Source: Furfurilactobacillus rossiae DSM 15814
Lineage (GTDB): Bacteria; Bacillota; Bacilli; Lactobacillales; Lactobacillaceae
Assembly (NCBI RefSeq): GCF_000428925.1
Contig: NZ_AUAW01000019.1
Span: 1 to 48,775, forward strand
DNA length: 48,775 bases
Direction of reading: 5' to 3'
A program made the position numbers and the translations under genes. Under the pieces are notes generated by a model that was not told where the DNA came from, did not search any database, and worked only from the letters and a program-made list of their open reading frames with translations. The first letter of the stretch is position 1. Each line of letters begins with the position of its first letter. Shown in pieces: positions 41,551-48,490 of this stretch.

Positions 41551-42384
41551 CTAATCGCCATTATCATTCGAATCCACGCTATCAGAATCGACACTGACAC
41601 TATTATTGCTATCTTGAGAACTACTGTCATCTTCACTCGATTGAGAATCTGAAGTATCATCGTTTGAATCACTATCATCGTTGCTTTGCGAATCATCACT
41701 CACTGAATCTGACGAGTCATCATCGGTCGAATCTGCATCGCTTTGACTGTCGCTATTCGCTTGGTCATCGTTAGAAACATCAATGCCAAAATACGCAAAC
41801 ATGTTATCGTAGCCAGAAAGTTGCTGAGTACTTAATATGTGCCCACTTTTAGCATCGACGACCAGTTTTTCAAACGGTTCGGACATTGCACCAGACCCTT
41901 CGATAATCGTGACAGTTCTATCGGAATTTTTGGTCAGCACAAAGCCGCCGTCTCCTGCGCCACTTTTATTATTTTCTGAAATGTAAATACTGTTTCCTGG
42001 TAACTTATTAATCGGGCTATTAGCCGATGAATCAACAGCTTGCCTCAGATCAATTCGATCTAGTCCAATATGTTCGCTCCCCTCTGGCGTGGCACTATAA
42101 ACCTTTTGTAGGAACGATGAAGCTGTCGAAAATGTCCATGGTGCCTGAATAAATGCGTCAGTTTGGTCATTATCATTCGCCGATTCATCGTTTTGATTTG
42201 AGTCTTGACTAGTATCACTAGTTGACGAATCAGCGTGAGAACTCAAATTTGTTTTGGAATGTTTAACAACCTTCTCGCTTTTATTAGTCGCAGCTCTAGA
42301 ATTCTGTCCATTGCTTGAATTACCACAAGCAGTCAACATGAGTAACGAAGCTGTTGATATCAGCAGCACAACAGTCTTTTTCAT
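41551..42384 (-). CDS. Lipoprotein with long Asp/Ser-rich C-terminus, function unknown
   Basis: 277 residues. The signal peptide ends in the lipobox LTAC (Cys20), so it is anchored outside the membrane. A low-complexity Ser/Asn/Asp linker spans about 25-77. A folded part (PWTFSTASSFLQKVYSATPEGSEHIGLDRIDLRQAV..GGFVLTKNSDRTVTIIEGSGAMSEPFEKLVVDAKSG) is in the middle. The last ~70 residues are almost wholly S, D and N. The folded domain resembles small lactobacillal lipoproteins of unknown function. The tail could bind Ca2+ or span the wall. CAGGGGAG precedes the ATG. Confidence 0.72.
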   Translation of the reverse strand: MKKTVVLLISTASLLMLTACGNSSNGQNSRAATNKSEKVVKHSKTNLSSHADSSTSDTSQDSNQNDESANDNDQTDAFIQAPWTFSTASSFLQKVYSATPEGSEHIGLDRIDLRQAVDSSANSPINKLPGNSIYISENNKSGAGDGGFVLTKNSDRTVTIIEGSGAMSEPFEKLVVDAKSGHILSTQQLSGYDNMFAYFGIDVSNDDQANSDSQSDADSTDDDSSDSVSDDSQSNDDSDSNDDTSDSQSSEDDSSSQDSNNSVSVDSDSVDSNDNGD

Positions 42385-42525
42385 ACTTAAATATCTCCCC
42401 TGAATATGTATTTCCCCTTAACTCTCCATATAAAATTATAAGTCAAACGTTTGAAAACAAACGGTTTACTTTTAGCACTGTTAATATCAGTTTTGTCAGA
42501 CTTCCGAATGGTATTAGGAGTGTAG

Positions 42526-42684
42526 CCAGGCAGGGACATAGTTCTGTGATAGCAATTCTTAGCGGCGCTTCACGGCCGCTTAGTATTGCAGGGAGACTTC
42601 AGAGACGGTTTCTGGCTCTGAATCGAGGTCGAAGACCGCAAAGTGGGCTGAGACCGTTCCCACAGAACGGCCGTCCCTGTCTGG
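42526..42684 (-). ncRNA. Structured intergenic element E9 (candidate RNA family, short-core subtype)
   Basis: Minus-strand sense. Outer helix CCAG/CTGG and CAGGGAC/GTCCCTG, then GTTCTGTG/CACAGAAC. Core GGGAACGGTCTCAGCC. One hairpin is TTCAGAG/CTCTGAA, and the last is GCAAT..C-TAA-GCGGC with GCCGC-TAA-..ATTGC. Compared with E7, stems differ in sequence but remain paired. It lies between the lipoprotein start and the usp end. Confidence 0.72.
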
Positions 42685-42730
42685 CGGAACGGTTAGCCAA
42701 AAAGTTTAACGTTTTTCATCTCTCAAGCAT

Positions 42731-42763
42731 AAAAAAAGACGCTCAAATTAGAAGCGTCTTTGG
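42731..42763 (-). terminator. Terminator of the usp gene at 42776
   Basis: AAAGACGCT pairs with AGCGTCTTT around 9 nt, followed by seven T on the minus strand. Confidence 0.88.
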
Positions 42764-42775
42764 ATAGCTATCATA

Positions 42776-43213
42776 TTAAAGCACAACAGTTGCCACTTCT
42801 AATTCGTCGTTAGCCTGATTTACCGCCCGACGAATCTGCGCATGATCGTGATGGTCTGACCCCATCACCAATACATCAAACGAAAAATCAGTGCAATACA
42901 CTTCTTCCGTTAACCGGGCCAGATTGCTGCCCCGCTTGATGGAAACTTTCACGTTCTTGGCACCCATCGCCTTAGCAACATCACTTAAATCTGTTGCAAA
43001 CTTATCGGCCTGATTGTGTTGTTTGCGAACGTATCTTGGGTTCAATGCATTAAAAACACTTAAATTATCATCATCTATCCATACAATAATGTTGAGACTG
43101 GCATTATCATGAACTGCCGTCTGTAAAGCATAATCAAACGCGTCAATATTTTCTGTGGCCGCGTTTACCACAACAGAAACCATGTCGAAACGAGTTGCTT
43201 CTGCTAAATCCAT
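42776..43213 (-). CDS. Universal stress protein family member, divergent
   Basis: 145 residues from the ATG at 43213, behind GGAAGTG. FDMVSVVVNAATENIDAFDYALQTAVHDNASLNIIVWIDDDNLSVFNALNPRY, then FDVLVMGSDHHDHAQIRRAVNQANDELEVATVVL is the Usp fold. The ATP loop G-2x-G-9x-G-S/T is not intact, so it is probably of the non-ATP-binding class. It is divergent from a MarR-type gene and shares its operators. Confidence 0.8.
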   Translation of the reverse strand: MDLAEATRFDMVSVVVNAATENIDAFDYALQTAVHDNASLNIIVWIDDDNLSVFNALNPRYVRKQHNQADKFATDLSDVAKAMGAKNVKVSIKRGSNLARLTEEVYCTDFSFDVLVMGSDHHDHAQIRRAVNQANDELEVATVVL

Positions 43214-43240
43214 AGGATCACTTCCGTTTAAAAAATGATT

Positions 43241-43255
43241 GTTTCTCTTGGAAAC
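43241..43255. promoter_or_regulatory. Operator O1, GTTTC-N5-GAAAC
   Basis: An inverted repeat of 15 bp downstream of the usp -10 TATACT (43263-43268, minus). The same sequence, inverted and with one change, recurs at 43278, so the pair is likely a double binding site for the adjacent MarR-family protein. Confidence 0.6.
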
Positions 43256-43277
43256 AAAAATGAGTATAGCACCTATT

Positions 43278-43307
43278 GTTTCCAAAAGAAACATTTCGCG
43301 GTAAAAT
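43278..43307. promoter_or_regulatory. Operator O2 and divergent promoters of usp and marR
   Basis: O2 GTTTC-CAAAA-GAAAC is at 43278-43292. It overlaps the -35 of the marR promoter (TTTCCA 43279-43284, 17 nt, TAAAAT 43302-43307) and of the usp promoter (TTTCTT 43286-43291 on the minus strand, 17 nt, TATACT 43263-43268). Binding at O2 would block both. Confidence 0.62.
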
Positions 43308-43337
43308 AAATATATTAATTCAAATGGAGGCATGGAT

Positions 43338-43925
43338 ATGGACCATTCACGTGCACAAGAAATCAACGACCTTTATACAGGTCTGCTCAATTTTGAAACG
43401 GCCAACCACCCGTTTGACATGCGTTTTCAGCAAGCAATGATGATGCACAAACGTTTTGGTGGCGGGCCAAGAGAGATGGGCCATCATAATCATCATGAAC
43501 AACATAATATGCAAGACTGGGCCAATCATATCGACCAGCACTTCCGCGGACCCCTTCGCGATGTCATGGAAACAATTCAAGCACATCCCCAAATCAATGC
43601 ACATGGGATCAGTGACGCCCTCGACATTTTACCAGGCACACTATCCAAATATTTAAAACGCCTAATCTCACGACGCTTGGTCGATGAGCAAACCAATCCA
43701 GAAAATCGACGAGAAAAGTTTTATAGCTTAACGGATGCCGGCACATGGCTACTGTCCTTAGCACATGGAATTCAGGACGATGACAAAGAAGCAAAAGAAA
43801 ATGTGGCCGACGAGTTTTCACCAGAGGAACAAGATGTTATTGTCCGTTTCTTGGTGGCCATGCGTCACCGCAACGATAATGCTGACTCAAACCGAGCCAC
43901 TGACGACGGCAATGCAAACAAATAA
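43338..43925 (+). CDS. MarR-family regulator with His-rich segment
   Basis: About 195 residues. Winged helix around HGISDALDILPGTLSKYLKRLISRRLVDEQTNPENRREKFYSLTDAG. A His-rich stretch GHHNHHEQHN and MMMHKRFGG come before it, and a helical acidic C-terminus after. The histidines suggest metal or redox sensing but nothing is proven. Start at the ATG at 43338, 7 nt after GGAGG. The ATG at 43332 abuts the ribosome binding site. It likely represses itself and the divergent usp gene. Confidence 0.82.
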   Translation: MDHSRAQEINDLYTGLLNFETANHPFDMRFQQAMMMHKRFGGGPREMGHHNHHEQHNMQDWANHIDQHFRGPLRDVMETIQAHPQINAHGISDALDILPGTLSKYLKRLISRRLVDEQTNPENRREKFYSLTDAGTWLLSLAHGIQDDDKEAKENVADEFSPEEQDVIVRFLVAMRHRNDNADSNRATDDGNANK

Positions 43926-43964
43926 CCATCAACAGTTAAGCGAACCTAACCTGTTGATGGTTAT
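43922..43964. terminator. Hairpin terminator overlapping the marR stop codon
   Basis: ATAACCATCAACAG pairs perfectly with its complement at 43951-43964 around a 15-nt loop, with a T run further down. It lies between the convergent marR and cysK genes. Confidence 0.8.
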
Positions 43965-43982
43965 CGACACAAAATAATTTTT

Positions 43983-44900
43983 TTAGTCGGCATAAAGTGG
44001 CGTTGAAAGGTAACGTTCACCATTATCAGCGGCTAACGCCAGCACTTTATGGCCTGTGCCTAACGTCTTAGCCCTCTCAATGGCCGCCCAAACGGCAGCG
44101 CCTCCAGAGAAGCCCAACATAATGCCTTCTTGACGTGCAATTGACCGAGCAGTAGCAACAGCGTCATCACCAGTTACGTCTGTCACGCTATCGTACACGT
44201 GGGTGTCCAAAACATCAGGCACAAAGCCAGTTCCGATTCCTTGAATTGGGTGTTTGCCTGGCTGACCACCGTTCAAAACAGCTGACGTAGCAGGTTCAAC
44301 CCCAATAATTTCAACATCTTTGTTAGTCTCACGTAAGAATCGTCCAGCACCTGAAATTGTGCCGTCAGTACCAATTCCGGCAACAAAAACATCCGGCGTG
44401 CCATCGAAATAGTCAACGATTTCAGGACCAGTCGTCTCGTAATGTGCCTGTGGGTTCAACTCATTAATGAATTGTCCCAAACGGAAGTAGCCGCCTTCCT
44501 TGAGCTTGTCGTTCACCAAGTTAATGGCACCAGTAATGCCTTCGCTACCAGGTGTTTCAATCAATTCGGCGCCGTAAGCTTTCATAATTTGCTTTCGTTC
44601 CTTACTAGCAGTATCTGGCATTACTAAAACTGCATGATAACCCTTAGCGGCCGCTACCGCAGCAATGCCAATCCCTGTGTTTCCAGAAGTAGGTTCGATT
44701 AGCGTCATATCTGGTGTCAAAGTGCCAGCTGTTTCTGCTGCTTCGATCATTTTTAGAGCCACCCGGTCCTTCACTGAACCAGCCTCGTTAAAAAATTCCA
44801 ACTTCACATAAACATCAGCGGCACCATCTGGCACCGAACGTTGGAGCTTAACAATGGGTGTGTGACCGATATAATCTAAAATATTTTCTTTTTTAATCAT
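43983..44900 (-). CDS. cysK: Cysteine synthase A (O-acetylserine sulfhydrylase)
   Basis: 305 residues. The PLP lysine is in AGSVKDRVA, the substrate loop is TSGNTGIGIA, the phosphate-binding loop is GIGTDGTISGAG, and GFSGGAAVW follows near the end. It makes cysteine from O-acetylserine and sulfide. Its ATG lies within the cysE end (8-nt overlap), so synthesis is coupled to CysE, its partner in the cysteine synthase complex. Control is by the attenuator upstream of cysE. Confidence 0.95.
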   Translation of the reverse strand: MIKKENILDYIGHTPIVKLQRSVPDGAADVYVKLEFFNEAGSVKDRVALKMIEAAETAGTLTPDMTLIEPTSGNTGIGIAAVAAAKGYHAVLVMPDTASKERKQIMKAYGAELIETPGSEGITGAINLVNDKLKEGGYFRLGQFINELNPQAHYETTGPEIVDYFDGTPDVFVAGIGTDGTISGAGRFLRETNKDVEIIGVEPATSAVLNGGQPGKHPIQGIGTGFVPDVLDTHVYDSVTDVTGDDAVATARSIARQEGIMLGFSGGAAVWAAIERAKTLGTGHKVLALAADNGERYLSTPLYAD

Positions 44901-45465
44901 GTTGATGACCTACCTTTGTATTTGTTTGAGTATCTTCTAAATGCGTAACCGGTTCATTGGGATGCCATGTGCGGACAACCTTTGCGGGATTACCGGCAAC
45001 GGTACTGCCTGTGCCAACGTCGTGGAGCACAACAGCGCCAGCACCAACTTTAGCGAAGTCATGAATCTTAATGTCGCCCAACAATAATGCGTTTGCGCCA
45101 AGGAGCACATGACTGCCAACTGTTGGATGTCGTTTGCCCGGCTGATCATGACGTGACCCTAATGTGACACCATGAAGCATTGTAACGTCATCGCCAATCA
45201 CTGCCGTGGCACCAATCACAACACCCATGCCGTGGTCAATAAATAGTCGCTCGCCAATGGTTGCTGCTGGATGGATATCCACACCAGTATGATGGCGCGT
45301 CCAATGACTAACTAGCTCAGCAAGCAATAAATGTTGTCTGATCCACAGCCAATGCGACAATCGATAGCCGACCAATGCCTGATATCCTGAATAAGTCAGC
45401 ACCACCTGCCAACGCGTTCGTGCCGCCGGATCTTCCTTGATAATACGGTCAACCGTTTTAAACAT
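44893..45465 (-). CDS. cysE: Serine O-acetyltransferase
   Basis: 190 residues, the short bacterial form. The N-terminal helical part (FKTVDRIIKEDPAARTRWQVVLTYSGYQALVGYRLSHWLW) precedes the left-handed beta-helix with hexapeptide repeats (GVDIHPAATIGERLFIDHGMGVVIGATAVIGDDVTMLHGVTLGS). The catalytic His/Asp lie in this part. It acetylates serine with acetyl-CoA. The C-terminal tail, which CysK normally grips, ends in HD. GGAAGGGAGG precedes the ATG. First gene of cysE-cysK. Confidence 0.95.
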   Translation of the reverse strand: MFKTVDRIIKEDPAARTRWQVVLTYSGYQALVGYRLSHWLWIRQHLLLAELVSHWTRHHTGVDIHPAATIGERLFIDHGMGVVIGATAVIGDDVTMLHGVTLGSRHDQPGKRHPTVGSHVLLGANALLLGDIKIHDFAKVGAGAVVLHDVGTGSTVAGNPAKVVRTWHPNEPVTHLEDTQTNTKVGHQHD

Positions 45466-45520
45466 GGCAACCTCCCTTCCGTTACTGATAATTATGCGTT
45501 CCTATGGGGCGCAGATGAAC

Positions 45521-45577
45521 AAAAAAGCATTCACCACACCTGTCCTGGCCCTAGAACCAAGCAGATGGGTGAATGCT
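45521..45577 (-). terminator. Attenuator terminator in the cysE leader
   Basis: On the minus strand AGCATTCACC, then CATCTG and CTTGG pair with CCAGG, CAGGTG and GGTGAATGCT, about 25 bp, followed by six T. It is 55 nt before the cysE ATG and downstream of the leader peptide. Parts of it are complementary to the sequence coding for the end of the leader peptide, so it can be displaced. Confidence 0.85.
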
Positions 45578-45613
45578 AACAAAATTTTCTTGATGACGAT
45601 TGTCGAATGCCAA

Positions 45614-45709
45614 TTACGGCATAAGCAATCCAGAGGTGTTAGCGGTTTCTAGACTTCCCCATAAACTTGGTCGGTTGATCAATCCGCTACAACAGTTCAT
45701 GTTCATCAT
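45614..45709 (-). CDS. Leader peptide of cysE-cysK with tandem cysteine codons
   Basis: A 31-residue open frame beginning MMNMNCCSGLINRP and ending SGLLMP. Two adjacent TGT codons are the sixth and seventh, followed by Ser. GGAAGAGGTG precedes the first ATG by 6 nt. The ribosome binding site strand (GAGGTGTTAGCG) is complementary to CGCTAACACCTC inside the same frame (codons 22-26). The frame ends 37 nt before the terminator stem. The layout is that of an amino-acid-sensing attenuator peptide. That it is translated is an inference. Confidence 0.75.
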   Translation of the reverse strand: MMNMNCCSGLINRPSLWGSLETANTSGLLMP

Positions 45710-45742
45710 CGCTAACACCTCTTCCATGAATTTTATAATAGT

Positions 45743-45771
45743 AGTATACGTGCTTATCTTTTGTAAGTCAA
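45743..45771 (-). promoter_or_regulatory. Sigma-A promoter of the cysE-cysK leader
   Basis: On the minus strand TTGACT (45766-45771) and TATACT (45743-45748) are separated by 17 nt. Transcription would start near 45735, giving a leader of about 270 nt before cysE. Confidence 0.85.
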
Positions 45772-45867
45772 CGATTTGCATATTTCCCGTCAAACGTCCT
45801 GGCTAACGTTTTAGCATCCCTGGCGCGTATAATAAAGCCAAATTCAATGTAAGGTTTGTGAACAAAT

Positions 45868-48171
45868 ATGAGCTTAGCTTTCTTTATTGGTATTTTGATC
45901 TTAGCCGTTATTGCCGCTGAAATCATTTATAACCAATACCCCGCAATTCCACTCGCGTTCTATCAAATCGCGGCGGGGATTGCGTTATCATTTGTCACTT
46001 TTTATCATCATTATCAATTTGATCCAAAGCTTTTTCTATTTGCGATTATTGCACCCATTATGTTTAATGACGCGCAGGAAACGTCAAATAGTCGGCTACG
46101 GCGCAACTTTTCTGACACGCTGTCACTCGCAATCCTCCTCGTGATTACTACAGTCATTGTCGTTGGTTTCGGTGTCCACTGGATTTACCCAGCGTTTGCC
46201 TTACCACTCGCGTTCATGTTAATTTCGATTGTCAGTCCAACCGACGCCACGGCGGTCAGCTCAATCACCAAGAACTTGCAACTGCCATCCGGGTTAATGG
46301 AAACGCTGAAAAGTGAGTCACTATTCAACGATGCTTCTGGTATTGTGGCCTTTGACTTAGCATTAACAGCCTTTTCGTCCGGTAACTTTTCACCTGCAAG
46401 TGGTGTGCTGACGTTTTTGGAAACCTTCTTCGGTGGAATCATAGTTGGTTTGATCCTTGGCTGGGCGATTGTTGGCTTAAGAATTGGATTAATTCGGTGG
46501 AATGTTGATAATGCATCTACTAGCGTGCCCATTCAGCTATTGACACCGTTTTTGATTTATTACGTTGCTGAAGAACTTGGCGTTTCCGGCATCTTAGCCG
46601 TCGTTGCAGCAGGTTTAATTCATGGTATTGAACGCAATCAGTTGCACCTGACCTCTACAAAAATGCAGGTCGTTAGTTCAAGTGTCTGGGGACTGCTCAC
46701 CGATATTTTAAACGGATTTGTGTTTGTCCTGCTTGGCGTGAGTCTACCAACCATCATCGACAACTTGTTCGCTAAACACCAAGTTTCGATCCTAATTTTG
46801 CTTGGTTTAGCTGTCGGGATTTACCTGCTGATGATTGCGATCCGATTCCTCTGGATCCGGCGTTTTCTCAACTTACCATTCCGCAAGGACCCCAACCAGT
46901 CCGCAGCTTTACTAGCATTGAGTGGCGTTCACGGCACCGTCACATTAGCGATGGCTTTCTCATTGCCATTAACACTACACGGTGCGTCCTTCCCGATGCG
47001 TAATGAACTTATCTTCATCTCTGCCATCATCATCTTGATCAGTCTAGTCGTTCCTTTATTCACAATTCCGTTCATTTTGCCTAAACAGGATGACGATAAT
47101 AAAGAGGACTTCCAGGTTTCACACCAAAACATGCTGGACTATGCGATTGCCTGGCTGAAGAATAACGTGCCAAACAACTCCGCCCGTCACACCGTCATCG
47201 AAACATTGGTTGATGAGAAAGGCACCTTACATCGACCTGACAGAAAGACCGTTTCGGCCCTCTTTGACGGTGCTGCTCAAGCGGAAGCAGACGCCATCAA
47301 CAATGAAATTGAAAATGGTAATCTCAACACCAGCGAACAACAAATATACCGTAAATACCTGTTAATGATCACCAGTCGGCGAGCCAACGCCACCGTCAGC
47401 ACCCAGGTTAAATTACGATTGAAGTTTGTATTGATGCGTCTACTTCACCCTGGCAAACAACGCCAGATTCGTAAGCGAGGCCGACAAATGTACAAGCAAC
47501 ACCTAGCCTCCTATCAAAGCGAATCAGATCAAACGACTACGGTCATTGACGCGCCCGTTGATACGATTAAGGACATTACGCCCAAGACACAAATTACGAC
47601 TGAATCGGCAGCGACTAGTGACGCGGCGGCTATGAGTAACAAGTCCTCAGAACCTGCTAGTGCGGCAAAGAGTGTTTCCTCTGCTACGGTAACCGTTCGT
47701 TCAGCGAACGATTTGCCGGCCAGTCTTAGCGGTGAAGAGGCCGTCTCTAGTGCCACTGCTGAAGCACTGACGAAGAATGACACGGCCTCCACCAATGCCC
47801 TCATTCAGGTTCTCCACGATAATCCTCATGCGGCTCGTTCCTACACCCGCCGTTTGATGCAAACTATCGAAAAAATAGGTAACGATGCGGCAATGGAATG
47901 GCTCTTCAACCAAGACATTACGCGTGACCCGGCGGCCATCAACGCTGTTCGTGATTCATATATCAAACGATCACAACGATTCCGCCGTGATCAAACAGAT
48001 CAAAATGAAGCTGTCAACTCACTCTTCTTGTCCGCTTTTCAGGCCGAATATCAGTACATTCAAGACGCACTCAGCGCCGACGAAATCTCAATGGATATGG
48101 CCAAAATATTGCGGGAACAAGTGTCTTACGATCAAATGGTCTATATGAAAAACGCGGAAAGCGACAGTTAA
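45868..48171 (+). CDS. CPA1-family Na+/H+ antiporter with long cytoplasmic tail
   Basis: 767 residues. About 12 hydrophobic helices to residue ~400. The ion-binding region shows SPTDATAVSS and ESLFNDASGIVAFDLAL (the ND pair of electroneutral CPA1 exchangers). HGTVTLAMAFSLPL is a further family block. The rest is a cytoplasmic tail. It is interrupted at about 550-650 by a low-complexity Ser/Thr/Ala stretch. It exchanges Na+ or K+ for H+. The start has only a weak ribosome binding site (AAGG at 45851). Divergent from cysE. Confidence 0.9.
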   Translation: MSLAFFIGILILAVIAAEIIYNQYPAIPLAFYQIAAGIALSFVTFYHHYQFDPKLFLFAIIAPIMFNDAQETSNSRLRRNFSDTLSLAILLVITTVIVVGFGVHWIYPAFALPLAFMLISIVSPTDATAVSSITKNLQLPSGLMETLKSESLFNDASGIVAFDLALTAFSSGNFSPASGVLTFLETFFGGIIVGLILGWAIVGLRIGLIRWNVDNASTSVPIQLLTPFLIYYVAEELGVSGILAVVAAGLIHGIERNQLHLTSTKMQVVSSSVWGLLTDILNGFVFVLLGVSLPTIIDNLFAKHQVSILILLGLAVGIYLLMIAIRFLWIRRFLNLPFRKDPNQSAALLALSGVHGTVTLAMAFSLPLTLHGASFPMRNELIFISAIIILISLVVPLFTIPFILPKQDDDNKEDFQVSHQNMLDYAIAWLKNNVPNNSARHTVIETLVDEKGTLHRPDRKTVSALFDGAAQAEADAINNEIENGNLNTSEQQIYRKYLLMITSRRANATVSTQVKLRLKFVLMRLLHPGKQRQIRKRGRQMYKQHLASYQSESDQTTTVIDAPVDTIKDITPKTQITTESAATSDAAAMSNKSSEPASAAKSVSSATVTVRSANDLPASLSGEEAVSSATAEALTKNDTASTNALIQVLHDNPHAARSYTRRLMQTIEKIGNDAAMEWLFNQDITRDPAAINAVRDSYIKRSQRFRRDQTDQNEAVNSLFLSAFQAEYQYIQDALSADEISMDMAKILREQVSYDQMVYMKNAESDS

Positions 48172-48201
48172 CTTTTCCTTCAAAACCTTCGAATAACAAA
48201 G

Positions 48202-48245
48202 AAACAGCCAATCTACTGATGTGATTTCAGCAGGTTGGCTGTTCT
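48202..48245 (+). terminator. Terminator of the antiporter gene
   Basis: AAACAGCCAA..CTG pairs with CAG..TTGGCTGTT and is followed by five T. Confidence 0.87.
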
Positions 48246-48270
48246 TTTTAAATGGCTCACGGCCGTTACA

Positions 48271-48437
48271 CTGACCGAAAACGCCGTTCCATGCGGACCG
48301 GTCTCAGCCTCCTGAAACCCGGAGTCTTTAACCTTGATTATGAGCCGAAGTACACGTCTCATAAGTCATCCTGCACCACTAAGCGGCAAAGTTCCCGCCG
48401 CCAAATGGTGCCGACACGGAACTTTGTCTTCGGTCAG
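48271..48437 (+). ncRNA. Structured intergenic element E10 (candidate RNA family, short-core subtype)
   Basis: Plus-strand sense. Outer helix CTGACCGAA/TTCGGTCAG, inner GTTCC-x-TG/CA-x-GGAAC. Core GGACCGGTCTCAGCCTCC..GGAG. One hairpin is TTATGAG/CTCATAA as in E7. The last hairpin is GCACCA-C-TAA-GCGGC with GCCGC-CAA-A-TGGTGC. It lies between the antiporter terminator and the IS30 end. Confidence 0.75.
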
Positions 48438-48490
48438 CTCCACTATTGTAGCAAGTAAACACATGAGTGCTTACAAGGTAGATTGCAAAT

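Noticed and set aside
42354-42767. 137-codon plus-strand frame over E9
   Set aside because: It covers the lipoprotein start region and element E9 with no ribosome binding site or recognisable domain.
45480-45735. T-box or SAM-type riboswitch in the cysE leader
   Set aside because: No T-box motif (GGGTGGNACCGCG type) and no S-box core. The leader peptide with Cys codons and paired segments explains the region better.
8707-48437. E elements as ordinary MITEs or as known IS fragments
   Set aside because: No constant terminal inverted repeat is shared by all copies (the arms vary but covary), and no target duplication was evident. Not fully excluded for lack of genome-wide data.
48477-48490. 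Exact IS30 inverted repeat boundary
   Set aside because: Only one end is in the window, so the repeat cannot be confirmed. The boundary is given only as approximate.
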